Positions 45,474-57,406 of a DNA stretch of 64,000 bases are shown one piece after another. Source of the stretch: Impatiens glandulifera (Eukaryota > Streptophyta > Magnoliopsida > Ericales > Balsaminaceae); contig NC_061864.1 in NCBI RefSeq assembly GCF_907164915.1, forward strand, positions 14,391,889 through 14,455,888. The letters are read 5' to 3'. How positions within the stretch are numbered: the stretch's first letter is position 1; each line of letters opens with the position of its first letter. The position numbers and the translations under genes were made by a program. The notes under the pieces are model-generated. The model saw only the letters and a list, made by a program, of their open reading frames with translations. It searched no databases and was not told the origin of the DNA.

Positions 45474-48003
45474 ATGGCACCTCTTGATCCTCACTCTTTC
45501 ACAGACTCCGACCACCCACTCACCACCCACATCTCACTCTCTCTCTACTTCGATTTCCCATCTTCAATCATCCATGGCTCTGCCCTGCTCTCTCTACCCA
45601 CCCCTCACTCAGGTCCCATCTTCCTCGATACCCGATCACTCTCCATCACATCCGTAATCGACCACGACACCAAATCACCTCTTCCCTTTTCTCTATCCAC
45701 CGACATTGATCACATCAAGGGCCAAAACCTCACCGTTACACTCTCAAATCACACCAAATTCCTCATTATTTTCACCACCACCCCAGAAAGCTCCGCCCTT
45801 CAATGGCTTTCTCCGCCTCAGACGTTCAACAAGTCTCACCCTTTCGTCTATACCCAGTGTCAATCCATTCACGCCCGATCTGTCTTCCCCTGCCAGGACA
45901 CTCCTGCAGCGAGGATCCGCTACTCCGCCCGTCTCAACTTCCCTTCCCAGCTATCGTCTGTCATGTCCGCGCGCCACCATGGAAGACGTTCTCCTGCAGC
46001 CGGAGACGTTGCTATGGCTTGTGAAGATTCTGTCTGGTGTGCGGAGGGGAGAGTTGTTGAGGAATTCGAAATGGAACAGCCGATTCCACCTTACCTGTTC
46101 GCCTTTGCCGTTGGGGAAATTGGGTTTAGAGAAGTGGGTCCCCGGACTAGGGTCTATGCTGAGGCAGCGCCGACGGTGTTGGATTCTGCGGCTAGAGAAT
46201 TTGCGGGTACGGAAGAAATGATCAAGGTTGGTGAGAGATTGTTCGGGAAGTATGATTGGGAAAGATTCGATTTGTTAGTGTTGCCTCCTAGTTTTCCTTA
46301 TGGAGGAATGGAGAATCCTAGGATGACATTCTTGACGCCGACTGTGATTAAGGGAGACGAAACTGGTGCCCAGGTTGTTGCTCATGAATTGGCTCATAGC
46401 TGGACTGGCAATTTGATCACTAACAAAACTAATGACCATTTTTGGTTGAATGAGGTACAAAACTAATGCTTCATTTTCCTTTTTCAGAAACATTACATAA
46501 GGAAGAAGAAGACATTTAACAATGTTTGAACTATCTTAGTTCCCATCATTTGTTTAAGGATTAATTCCTCATTAGTTGCATAGTACTAGTCAATTATTAT
46601 TATTATAAGATTTTACTTCTTTAACAGTGTTATATTTACTGTTTTTGGAGAAAAGGAAACTCCTTTTTTTTTCTTAAACTATGGTTTTATACCATGGAGA
46701 AAGCTAGCACAACCCTCTCTACTTCTTATGCAAGATTCTTTTCTATTTTGAACTATATCTTCAATTGTAAATCTATTACTTCCATTGTTTCTCAGGTTAC
46801 ACTTTGAACAATAGCACACTTTTGTACCTCCTTCCATTCTTAATTTTCTATTATTGCTCCCAAAACTTCTTGAATTCTTTGCCTTTCAAATTTCATAAAT
46901 GTATATACTATATAGATTTGAAAAGAAATTATTTCCCTTAATTTTCATAATCATCCATTCCTTAATATTGTTGCAGTCTTATATTTATGGGGTTGGTTTT
47001 CATTGTTGTGGTCTCCTCTTGATCAGGGATTTACAACATATGCTGAGAGGAGAATAGTTGAAGAAGTACAAGGAAAAGATACAGCTGCATTGAATATTGG
47101 AATTGGTTGGAGAGGTTTGGTGGAAGAAATGGTAAGGTTTAAAGACAACATGGAGTTCACAAAGCTTAAAACTAATCAGGAAGGAGTTGATCCAGATGAT
47201 GTTTATTCTCAAGTTCCATATGAGAAAGGTTTCCAATTCATATGGCGCATTGAGAGAGAGGTAACTAAGCTCATTTGGATTTGGGTCTGAATTTAGATAT
47301 AGATGAGAAATCCTCAGACAAATTTATTTGAAAACACTTAAAAGTAAAAATGGTCTAATGATTGAATCCAATTTCTTAGGTTGGAAGGGCTGCATTTGAT
47401 GAGTTCCTGAAGAAATACATAGCGACATTCAAGTTCCAATCGATTGACACGGATATGTTTCTTAAATTTTTAATTGAGAATATTCCTGGTATAGAGACTA
47501 AAATCGATTTGAAGTTGTGGACTGAAGGAACAGGAATTCCTGCGGATGCAATGGAGCCAGTTTCGAACATATATTCCAGCATTGTTTCGCTTTCAAACGA
47601 GTTCAAGCTGGGGCGAATGCCACGAGAGGATGAAGTGGCCAATTGGCGAGGGCAGGAGTGGGAGCTTTACTTGGAGAACCTTCCAAAAACTGTTGAGGCT
47701 TCTCAGGTATCTGCATTGGATGCACGTTATAGCCTATCGGAATCGAAAGACTATGAGGTGAAAGTGGCGTTTCTGCAACTGGCTGTTTCATCTAGGTGTA
47801 GGGATTACTATACCGAGGTTGAGAAAACACTTAAAGATGTGGGGAGAATGAAGTATCTTCGTCCGTTGTATTCTTCACTTGTGCAAGGAGTTGGAAATGA
47901 AGAGGATAAAACTTTCGCGAAAAGGGTTTTCTTGGAGACTCGCGACTGTTATCATCCTATAGCTCAAGGCGTTGTCGAGTCGATTTTGTCCAAGCATGTC
48001 TAA
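45474..48003 (+). CDS. Leukotriene A4 hydrolase-type M1 zinc aminopeptidase
   Basis: Three exons (45474-46454, 47027-47260, 47380-48003) join in frame to 612 residues, matching the family's usual length of about 610. The zinc site is VVAHELAHSW with the downstream glutamate in NEGFTTYAE; exon 1 ends exactly at that NE. The exopeptidase motif GGMENPRMTF is present about 35 residues before the zinc site. The N-terminal beta-rich domain and the C-terminal helical domain (ending ESILSKHV) are complete. Family members are cytosolic metallopeptidases. The animal enzyme also opens leukotriene A4, but plants do not make that lipid, so aminopeptidase activity is the likelier role. The start ATG sits in a good context just after a leader. 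Confidence 0.95.
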
Positions 48004-48750
48004 CTTTTCTCTGCTTCTTGTTTAAGTATAAGCCTAGGTTGTTGGCTGATCTCAATAAAGAATTTCCCAACTTTTGTAACTTGTTTTGGTCAAACTTATC
48101 TATGTTCATCCTGCTCCTACTTGACTGAAAATGTTTTTAATGACCAATGAACTTTATTTTCTTACAAAATTAATCATTAAATTTTGAAACCACAATTTTC
48201 ATTAATTTTGCAGCTTATCACAGAAATAAACAAATTTTATCTTATTAACAATAGAATAATTGCAACTTTAATTTCTTTTCAATTCAATAATGTATGCATT
48301 TGAAAATACAATCAGTCATCATGCTTCACAACTTTAATTTAAGGTGATTTTAGTGGATTAATAATGTAATGGGGAAATAAACACTAATTGCTCATTTATA
48401 CATTGACTGCATATGTTTTAATTTTAATTAAATAATTATTACTTTATTGATGAAAATAGTATTGTAAACATATTCATAAACTTGTTAGCATTTTCAGGTC
48501 TAACACAGTTACACTCCAAATAGTTTGCAAATAGATAAACTATATTAAATTAAACTATTATTTGCTGTGGAACAAGGGATCTTTTTGTAATTTAATTTAC
48601 CTTTAAGCTGAATTTGTGCAATCAAAACTGTAGAACTTGTTCTATCAATATACTAGTGAACTATTTCAAGGGTTTTAAAATAAATTATAGGGTGGATGAT
48701 GGGGGACTCCAATGACAACAGATAAATTATAGTGTTGTAATTTGATTCTT
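48004..48750. other. Short intergenic region between two convergent genes
   Basis: It holds the 3' flanks of the M1 peptidase gene (plus) and the DUF155 gene (minus). No other gene is visible. Confidence 0.6.
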
Positions 48751-51700
48751 CTATAGAGAGGAGGACCTGTGGGCGATGTCATAAACAGAGATGACGATTT
48801 CAGCACCAATCAATATAATGATGAGCCATTCTAGGAAATCCGATTTCCTGTTCTGAAGAATCTCCTGAAGAAACCGAATATTATGCTGCAAAATAATATA
48901 ATATATATCAGAATGAATCATACTCCATTTCTTTCTGCAACAACTAATCATGAATATATATGAGTTTGTATCGAATGGTACCTCCACAAATTTTAACTTG
49001 AAGTCCAGGCTCGCGAATCTCTGGGTTAATTCAAATTCATCTCTCAAATATTCCCAAATCTGAGCATATTTAGCATTCTTCCAAGCAATATCTGATCTGA
49101 ATCATTCCAAAATTATAAATGTAAATCAGAAAAACGGAGGCTTGTTTGATGAAGGGTTATATTAATCCAAGTAACCCCTCATCCAATCATCAATCTAGTT
49201 ATTGAAATCAACTAAATTACCCTTATTTTATCTTTTAATAAAATTAAAAAATATTTTAGTCATTTACCCAAACAACCCATCTTTTTTTTTTTTGGGGGGT
49301 CAAATCCACTTTTTCATCAAACCGCCCTCAAGAAAGATGCTACATGTTTAAAATCATTGATGTGAAATAACCAACTAAAAAAGTAGTATATTTTTCATAT
49401 AAAGTTATATTTACTAGTTGATACTGACCTCTCAAAAAGTCCCAGTTTAAGAATAACATCTGCCAGATTAGAATTTGCTTTCCCCACTAACTGAAAAAGC
49501 TTTTTCCTTTCCATCGTGAATGTTCCAGTTTTCTCCATCCCACGGTTAATGTCAGTGAATTCTGCCATCATGCCATCAACCTACAGAATTCCATGGATTT
49601 CCAGAGCAAATCCTTAAGCATAAAGCTCTTCTAACATAATAAAGATTTATTAACTTATACATCATGAGGTACCTGGCGAACATAGTAATCAAGAGCAATA
49701 CTTTGACCAAGAACACTTCCAATAGTTCGAATCCCATCAATATTCAGATGTTGCAACGATATGTAGTCTAATCCACCTTCCATCCATGTTCCTAAAGTTG
49801 GTTTCTCCCTCACTTCATACTCTGCAGTTTACAACCATATTGAAGAAATAATAATGAGTGCTTGAAGATTTCTTATATAGTCACATTTCTAAGAATCTTT
49901 TATTTCCTCGAAGATTTTGAAACATATTTACCATAGAAAACACCAAAACAGGGAGACAGTTTATACCCTGAACTTGAAGATTAGACTGATAAATGTTGAA
50001 GTAAGGAAAATAAAATATGAAAAGCACAAAAAACACTCGCTATTATTGGTTCCTCATGGTGATTCAAAATCTTATGTCACAGTCCATCATGAGGACTCGA
50101 ACAATTTCACCACAAGCTGTATGACTGTAGCTGGTACAGAAACTAAAGATCATATATATGTTTTAGGAGATCAATGCAAATGCACATTCAGATTTCAATA
50201 GCAATCTGAAATATAATTTACCTAGGGCAACAAATTAATTTTTTATGGACCCTTACCCTCCCAATAAACTAGAAGAACTTTTCTGACCCAAAGAGGCAAG
50301 AAATCTTAAAGATGCAAATTAACATGAGTACCACCAATAAGTAGATGAATGAAAATAAACCAATATCGTTGACATACTTTTGTTGGATGATGATACCATG
50401 TTTCTATGGTGAAGAGAAAATAATAAGAAGGGAGAGAAGCCGTTGAGAAGAAGAAGAATAAATTCCTTAGAGAATAAGTCAATCATATTTTCAACTTATC
50501 TTCTCAAATACTTGGGACGTATTTATATAGCCTTTTCAGACTTAACTACCCTAATAAATATTTTCTTAGTATGGTAGGATGTTTGTCTAGTAAAATAGCT
50601 ATTTCCAAACATAAATCCATTTTCCAAGTTATCATGAGATGTTGCTATAGATATCTTCAAGGTTTACATTTCACCATATATTAAATATTGACAATATCTT
50701 TATTTACTCTATTAAAGTGATGTTAACTCATGATTATAATAGGATAATAATGGTTAAGTTAGGTAATTAAATCTAAAACTTAACTACAATAAGATTAGGA
50801 GATTTGACAGTGTTAGAGTTATTATATTATATTGTAGATCAGCATAAATACATAGATTGTCATTGTTTGACAGCATGTTATGATTGATTAAGAAATTCTC
50901 TATTTTATTCTTCTTCACATCCTAGCCCCCTTTACCTAAATATAATTGGTATTAGAGGCTCAAGGCCATCATCCTTGCACCTAAAGGCATAAACAAGGTA
51001 TCAAATAGAGATGAACAGCCTCTGCATGAAGGTGGAACAATGGGACGCAAGAATGAAGGACATGGCTGAAAAAGAGGAAGTCAAATGGGAACAGCACAAG
51101 GTACATTTGGATGCATTAATGAGGATAAAGCTAAAGAAATTGTACCAAATAGGCAAGCTAATATGATAAACAAAATAATTCCAAGAGAAATTCTCACCAT
51201 CCTTTCTCATCTCAGGAAGAAGTCCTGAAGCACGTGCACGAACAATTCCAAGATATTTATCAACTTCATGTTCACGGACATTAAACAGAACAATTGAACC
51301 ATATTGGAAAACCACCATGTAACAGCAGTCACTTCCACTTAAACCGGCACCAAAACCCTGTTAGAGAACAATATGATTTCAGAAAACCAACAGCTTCAAC
51401 TGGGTTTAATAAAAGAGAACTAGCCAATATATAATGACTTCTTTCTTTGCTTTTTTTATTTAAAGGTTTTTTCCTAAAAAGTGGCTAGCACAGCATCCCA
51501 CGGCCATGACTCCTCACTTCAATCAAAGCACTTTCAGTGGGAATCAAACTGAGACATCAACCTATTAAGTTCAACACTATTTCCACTTGAGCTATGCTAC
51601 ACTACAATGGTGGGTTAGCCATAATTAATTACTAAGATAGAAAATGCAAAAACTCCTCACACAGTCTACATTCATAATCTCAATAAAAAACTATCAGGGT

Positions 51701-53584
51701 AGCTCAAGTGGCGAGGTTCTTACCTAAGACAATAAGACACCAAATGTCTTAGGTTCGATTCCCACTAACAAGGCCCTGATTTAAAGGAAGGTCATGGCTG
51801 TGAGGGGGTCATGCTAGCCACCCAAGAATAAACCCATATATATATATATTCTCCATAAAAAAACATATTGCTGGGTAATAGAATTTGGTGAATTCATATT
51901 TGCAGCCATAAAGTAGAATGATCAGTTGTGTTCATTTTGGGGATTCCATCCAATCCAAACTCATATAAGTATTCTTACTAGTAATACAAATCATTTGCAG
52001 CCTATACTCCAGGGAAAGCTAACTAAAATGAAGGGAAGAAGGTTATATGGGATCTGGCGAGCATTACTTAGTTGCAGTACCTTCCAAAACATCTGGTGCG
52101 AAACAATAAATTGACTACGGTCTCTGTCTGTTTCTTTGGAAAGCTAACTAAAAATGATGGAACTGGGCTTGCTTGTACTAATGGATGATCAAGGAACATT
52201 GTGGACAGAGTTAATGTGGTCATATGAAGACGTTTGGCTCATAATGAGACAATCAGGAGGATACTTTTTGTTTTTTTAGATTATACCATGTTGGTGATGA
52301 TTGTCCTCTGTTTTTCAAGGAAGAAGCTTCAGCAAGAGTAAGTAGGAGAGTCATGATTGAGCTGGTATGCTTCTATACTTCTGGGAATAGGGTGGTTTTT
52401 TGCTGGATGTCTGTTTAGATGGAATTAGCTTTTACTTTGCTGTTCAGAAATGCTTTGGGACCGGATCACACTAGATGGGATATGATTTGGATTTAATGAG
52501 ATTTGTTTCCCTTGTTTAGGTCAACAAGGTTCCTAAATTGTCAATGATTTGATTGAGATCAATTCGTGAGAAGGGTTATTGAGAAAAGAGTGCTACAATC
52601 AATACATGTTATTTTTGCAACTTGCTATAAGCTTCTTTCTTGGAAACTTCTTTGTCTATAGGCTTTTCTTTCATCCTTTTGTTCCTTCCCTTTGGATCAT
52701 TGCTTGTCCGGTTGAAATCCCAATTTCGAACATTTCATATACACAGGCTTCAATTTTGTTTTAAAATAAAATAAAATAAAAGAGTTTCAAAATAAGGCCT
52801 GGTTGTTAGAATATTAAAATTGAAATTCATGCAAAAACTCCCCACAAAGTGATATAGGTGTAAGGTAATGTTATTATGCACTCCAATATAAAGAACAAAC
52901 ATGATAATATATCCAAGAACTTACATCATGCGGCATAGGCTTGGGATTTCCAAATTGAAGAACAACATAGTTAGTCATTCGTGACGTTGGCGGAATGAAA
53001 TTGGATTTGTTCTGCTCCACTAATCCCCTTAAATCCACACTGCATAACAAGTAAAGACCTTAAATTTCAGTCTCTTCATTCATATAATCGAAGGACAAAT
53101 AGTCATGGATGCAATTTCTATACAAAAAAAATGATTATGTTACATAAAACTTGAACCTGGTAGAAAAGAAGAATGCCCTGACAGAAATTGGGGACTTCGA
53201 ATCCTCCTCAAGTTCGCCTTCATCACTAACCTCAACAGACGAAGCCGAAACAGGCTCATTCCAATCTTCTATGTTAACCAACGAAGAAATGCACTTGGGA
53301 ACAGAAAAACAAGGGTCGGAAGTGAATGCGGAAAAGGAAATTCTATTACCACCACCATAAATGGAGGAATATGAAGGTCGGCGGAGAATTAGGGCTTGAG
53401 AGTGGTAGAGTAAGGAAGATTGAGGAGGTAAAGTCGGCCGTATGGGTACTGTGAGAATGGCGGCACTAGGGTTGGCAAGCTTGAAGGATGTTCGGTAAGG
53501 TTTAAGATAGGTGGTCGATGGTAAAGAGAGAGATGGAAGGAAGAAGGTCCTAGCATGAACATCAAGCAAACGAGGCCTCCACAT
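48751..53584 (-). CDS. RMD1/DUF155-family membrane protein (RRG/RRL-like)
   Basis: Seven exons on the minus strand (53584-53157, 53039-52925, 51357-51198, 49821-49673, 49580-49429, 49096-48982, 48885-48751) join in frame to 417 residues. The ATG at 53584 is used; the codon at 53602 is TTG. Residues 1 to about 130 are Ser/Arg-rich and look like an organelle presequence. The DUF155 core follows: MTNYVVLQFGNP, MVVFQYGSIVLFNV, LGQSIALDYYVRQVD and ELTQRFASLDFKLKFVEHNI. A single membrane helix lies near the C-terminus (LEWLIIILIGAEIVISVY). Yeast RMD1 relatives and Arabidopsis RRG/RRL are mitochondrial or plastid proteins that affect organelle function and growth. The biochemical role is unknown. 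Introns 2 and 3 are long and hold transposon remains. A MULE sits about 100 bp upstream of the ATG. Confidence 0.9.
50382..51165 (+). mobile_element. Truncated LTR retrotransposon (LTR, primer site, start of gag) in a DUF155 intron
   Basis: A stretch from about 50382 (TGTTGGATGATGATACC) to 50926 (CTTCTTCACA) looks like an LTR. After a short gap comes TTGGTATTAGAGGC (50946), close to the usual TGGTATCAGAGC site complementary to the initiator tRNA-Met. A short gag-like frame follows (MKVEQWDARMKDMAEKEEVK). The rest is missing; host intron sequence and the exon end follow at 51198. It is on the strand opposite to the host gene. Confidence 0.55.
51460..51612 (-). mobile_element. tRNA-derived SINE, minus orientation, in a DUF155 intron
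   Basis: On the minus strand an A-box-like TAGCATAGCTCAAGTGG (51599-51583) is followed by a B box GTTTGATTCCC (51549-51539). Then comes a tail with GTCATGGCCGTGGGA and CTAGCCAC. The tail matches the one of the neighbour at 51695, so both belong to one SINE family. Confidence 0.7.
51690..51860 (+). mobile_element. tRNA-derived SINE, plus orientation, in a DUF155 intron
   Basis: An A box TAGCTCAAGTGG (51700-51711) and a perfect B box GGTTCGATTCC (51752-51762) are followed by a family tail with GTCATGGCTGTGAGGGGGTC and CTAGCCACC, ending in a TA run. It is not a tRNA: the acceptor and anticodon arms do not form. It lies head-to-head with the SINE at 51460. Confidence 0.75.
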
Positions 53585-53673
53585 CTGATTCTCAATTCTC
53601 AATCCTCAATCGTCTTCTTCAGCCTCACAAAAATGGCTGCAATGAAAATAAAAGTGCCCTCTTTTTTGCTACT

Positions 53674-53682
53674 GTTGTTGAC
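53674..53682. repeat. 9-bp target site duplication, left copy
   Basis: GTTGTTGAC directly precedes the left end of the second MULE and recurs exactly at 57239-57247 after its right end. A 9-bp duplication is the Mutator-superfamily hallmark. Confidence 0.95.
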
Positions 53683-53830
53683 GGGAAATTTGACTAAATA
53701 ACCTCAAAGATGAGGTTATTTGAGCTGGTGGTAAATTACTAATTAAATTGCGCTCGTGGTCTTTTTATTTTTTTTTGACGAAATTGCCCTTGTAGCGAAA
53801 CGCTAAGGGACTTAGCGTTTCGCTAAGTGG
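53683..53830 (+). repeat. Left terminal inverted repeat of the second MULE
   Basis: Begins GGGAAATTTGACTAAATAAC and ends TTAGCGTTTCGCTAAGTGG. Pairs with 57085-57238. Confidence 0.95.
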
Positions 53831-54099
53831 TAAGGTGTGAAATGTCCAGATTACCCTTACTATTTAATATATCACAACCTATTTTTTTTCATTTCTTTTT
53901 TTCTCCTTCTCTCTCTTCCCGCTCTTCTCCTCCTTCTCTCTAAGCTGGGCGGCGGCAATCGGCGGCGATCGGCGGCGACGGCGAAATCCACGACGAGCAC
54001 AAACATGGTTCCACTTGGTACGTTTATCCTATGATACTTCAAGTTTATTATTGATGTTTGGTTTATGCATCTTCGAATCTGTTGTTTAGGGTTTACTTT

Positions 54100-54183
54100 C
54101 CGTTTCGCTAAGTGCTTAGCGTTTCGCTAAGTGCTTAGCGTTTCGCTAAGTGCTTAGCGTTTCGCTAAGTGCTTAGCATTTCG
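54100..54183. repeat. 19-bp palindrome array near the left end of the second MULE
   Basis: Four consecutive copies and a fifth decayed one of a 19-bp unit, TTAGCGTTTCGCTAAGTGC. Each unit contains the near-palindrome TTAGCGTTTCGCTAA. Confidence 0.95.
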
Positions 54184-56524
54184 AAATGGATATATTGAAC
54201 CCTATTTTTTATTATTATTATTATTATTATGCATTGTTAAGCTATCTAGAGATTTTCCCATCTCTTTTGAAGATTATACATAATACAAAGGATATGTTAA
54301 GCATTTTCAACCATTTAGATAATTTTGGACAAAGTTTGCCTGTTTAAAATACATAGATATATTTTCTTATGGTGTATATTGGAGATCATTATGTATTTAG
54401 ATAATCAATAAACGGAAATAATAGCAGTAGTAGATAGATAGATGATAGATAATCTTGGACAAAGTCTGTCTAATCTTTTGCTCCCTATGTATATACAATT
54501 TCATCAATCCCTTTACATTTTATTTGTTGTTAACTGTTTGATTTATAGAAAGAGTTAAGAGCAGTAGTAAATAGATAGATGATAGATGATTAACATTGTT
54601 GAGAATGAACTAAACTGAACTGCATGCAGCACTAAAGGTCCAGCAGTGGTAGGATGGGATAGGTGGTTTCAAGGAGCTCATAACTCACGAGGAGGACGCA
54701 AGCGCTGGATTTGAGGTAATCTTCTTCTACTTCTTCCCCAATCCCCGTCAAGACATGGAGAAGAAACATATACATCATCCAGACAGGGGAGATTGAAGGA
54801 AGATAATTTGTTGTAATTTTTAAATATAGCTAGAGAGAAAGAAAGAAAGAGAGGTGGGATGTTGATGAAGTTGATGTTTTTTGGCTTTGTAATTTTGGTT
54901 ATTGTTGTTGTAATTCTGTCATTGTTATAATTGCCATTGGTTACTAATGAATTTGATCACAATTCTCTTTTCTTACTTCTTTTGTTTGTTTGTATATGTT
55001 CAAGTTTGGCTGCAATAATAGATGATGTTCTCTGCAAATAAATCAGATAATATTGTCATTACAGATAATGACGAGTTTCTTCTTTACATCCATTTCGATG
55101 AAACTTTGATTTTAAAACACATTTCCTAATATGTTTGCTATATCGAGTTGTCTAGCTATTTCATCAATCAGCAGTCTCATCATTCGCTATATTTGGTTTG
55201 TCTAGCATTTGTATATGTTTTTGCCACCAAATTTTGTATTATTGATCAATTTTTTTCAGGCTATCATTATCTTACACTTATTAGATAACATTTTTTTGAA
55301 TACGATGTTATTAAATTAGAACAAAACATAAATGCTTTCAAAGAATATGATGGAATTAAAAAATGTTGATCTCCTCTAAGAGGAAACATAAATAGAAGCG
55401 AAAAAAACACAATAAACTTTCCAATAAATGTTCTTTTGGAGTTTCATTGAGGCTGACGACATCTTGTTCCTAACTGTTGTTGCTACCTGCATTGTGGGGT
55501 CCTCCGTTGTTGGTAAACGAAACACGACTCTATGAACCCGAGGAAAGGACCAGAGCTTTTTGTAGTGCTAGCAGGAGCCCCGAAACTTTTTGTAGTGTTA
55601 GCAAGAGCAAAGATTATTTGTTTATTTGTATCAATTACTGTAAATAAGTACTTCACTAATAAACTATAAATACCTTTATAGGGTATTTAGTATATTTGTC
55701 AAAACTGAATATACTAGTCTCTTGAGCTTGATTATACTAGTCTCGAGGTACTTTTAGTATATTTCTTCACGGGTAATGATACTTGTATCAAAACTGACCC
55801 GATAGTAGGAATAAGGTGTCACGAAGAGTACCTCTTGAATCTTAAAGAGATCGCGACGACTAAATCCCCATCATAAAATCACAGTTAATATAGTGATATA
55901 TTTGTGGTTTGTTTTGGATATTTATAGTCTATTTTCTCATGTCTTACAATAACTAATATACTTTTTAAGAGTAAACTCTATAATTTGTTTTTAATCATAT
56001 ATAAAAACAATCAAAATAAAAAGATGATAAATGTCAAAAGTACTGAAAAAAGGAACATTATATATTAATGCCACAAGAAGCACACAAGTTAAAACAATTA
56101 TATCTACATAGTCAAGTTTAGTTTAGTTGTCTCTAGCAACCTTATAAAAAGAAAGAACATGAACTGTATTTGCTGCAACAAACAGCAAAACATCGTCATC
56201 ATCTTAATCTTAAGTAGCATTCACACACACATAACTAATAATAATACATCATTTCATCGATCCCGATCTAAACAAAGAGTCTTCATCATAAAGGCAACAA
56301 TAAGTGATGATCTTCAAAAAAATGGATTATAATTATCGCTCATCATCTTTGACTCCTTATCAGTCTGCATCATATGCAAGAGATTTCAGTGAAATTTTCA
56401 ATTAGTTGCATAAAACATTTTTTTCATACCCTTATCCGAACAAGGTCTAAAAAAGAAACGTCGTTGCGGGGATAACATATAATAACAAAAACAATTCTTT
56501 ACAACTAAAGAAACAAAAAGGTAA

Positions 56525-56694
56525 ACACTTAGCGAAACGGTAAGCACTTAGCGAAACGATAAGCACTTAGCGAAACGATAAGCACTTAGCGAAACGATAA
56601 GCACTTAGCGAAACGATAAACACTTAGCGAAACGATAAGCACTTAGCGAAACGATAAGCACTTAGCGAAACGATAAGCACTTAACGAAACTTCC
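56525..56694. repeat. 19-bp palindrome array near the right end of the second MULE
   Basis: Eight copies and one decayed copy of CACTTAGCGAAACGATAAG. It is the reverse complement of the left-end array, with one arm diverged (CGATAAG for CGCTAAG) in nearly all units. Confidence 0.95.
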
Positions 56695-57084
56695 CTGAAA
56701 CGGAACCAATATGAACCAAATAAGAACAGGTTAAATCGAAGGGTTTGAAATGAAGATAAGATAATGGAAACATTAACATAAATCAAATTAGGTTAAGGTT
56801 TGAAATAAAGATCTTCTTCTTCTTTTTTCTTCGACCTTCAAATCCTTAGAATCATTCACCTGCATGCAAAATAAGTTTAGGGTTAGAGTTTGAAATGAAG
56901 ATCATCTAAATAAAAACATAAATCGATTTAGGTTAGAGTTTGAAATCAAGATCATGTAAGCCCCGCCGCCTCCGTCGCCGTAGCCGCCGCCTCCATCGCC
57001 GCCGTCAAAGAAAGAACAAGAGAAGAGAGGGAAGAGAGAGAAAGAAAATGAAGGAAATGGAAAAATTAGAGTATTTATACTAAA

Positions 57085-57238
57085 CCTAATCCACTTAGCG
57101 AAACGCTAAATCCCTTAGCGTTTCGCTACAAGGTCAATTTCGTAAAAAAAAAATAAAAAGACCACGAATGCAATTAAATTTATAATTTACCACAAACTCA
57201 AATAACCCAATCTTTAAGGTTATTTCGTCAAATTTCCC
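57085..57238 (-). repeat. Right terminal inverted repeat of the second MULE
   Basis: Reverse complement of the left end with scattered substitutions. It is followed by the target duplication GTTGTTGAC (57239-57247). Confidence 0.95.
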
Positions 57239-57406
57239 GTTGTTGACATGTTGTTAGCTGATAACAGAGTTTTTATTTTAGAATGTTTTGACTAAATATA
57301 TTTAAAGATATTTTGAAGTTTTTTTTTTTTTTTTCAATCAAATCTTTTTTCTATTTAGAATATTTGATTTTTTATACGATTATAATTAAGAATATTAGTT
57401 ACAAAA

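Larger units (their letters stand above)
53683..57238. mobile_element. Non-autonomous Mutator-like element with palindrome arrays
   Basis: The element is 3556 bp long and bounded by inverted repeats starting GGGAAATTTGAC. They are closely similar for about 150 bp (53683-53830 against 57085-57238 reversed), with looser similarity to about 300 bp (including the GGCGGCG stretches). Perfect 9-bp duplications (GTTGTTGAC) flank it. The inner TIR holds two copies of a CTTAGCGTTTCGCTAAG-type palindrome, and arrays of the same motif lie at 54100 and 56525. No transposase or long frame exists. A stretch at about 54640-54715 (GGFKELITHEEDASAGFE) followed by a splice donor may be a captured exon. Confidence 0.95.

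Noticed and set aside
51700..51775. A tRNA gene
   Set aside because: A and B boxes are present, but acceptor, D and anticodon arms do not fold, and the sequence continues into a SINE tail shared with a neighbour.
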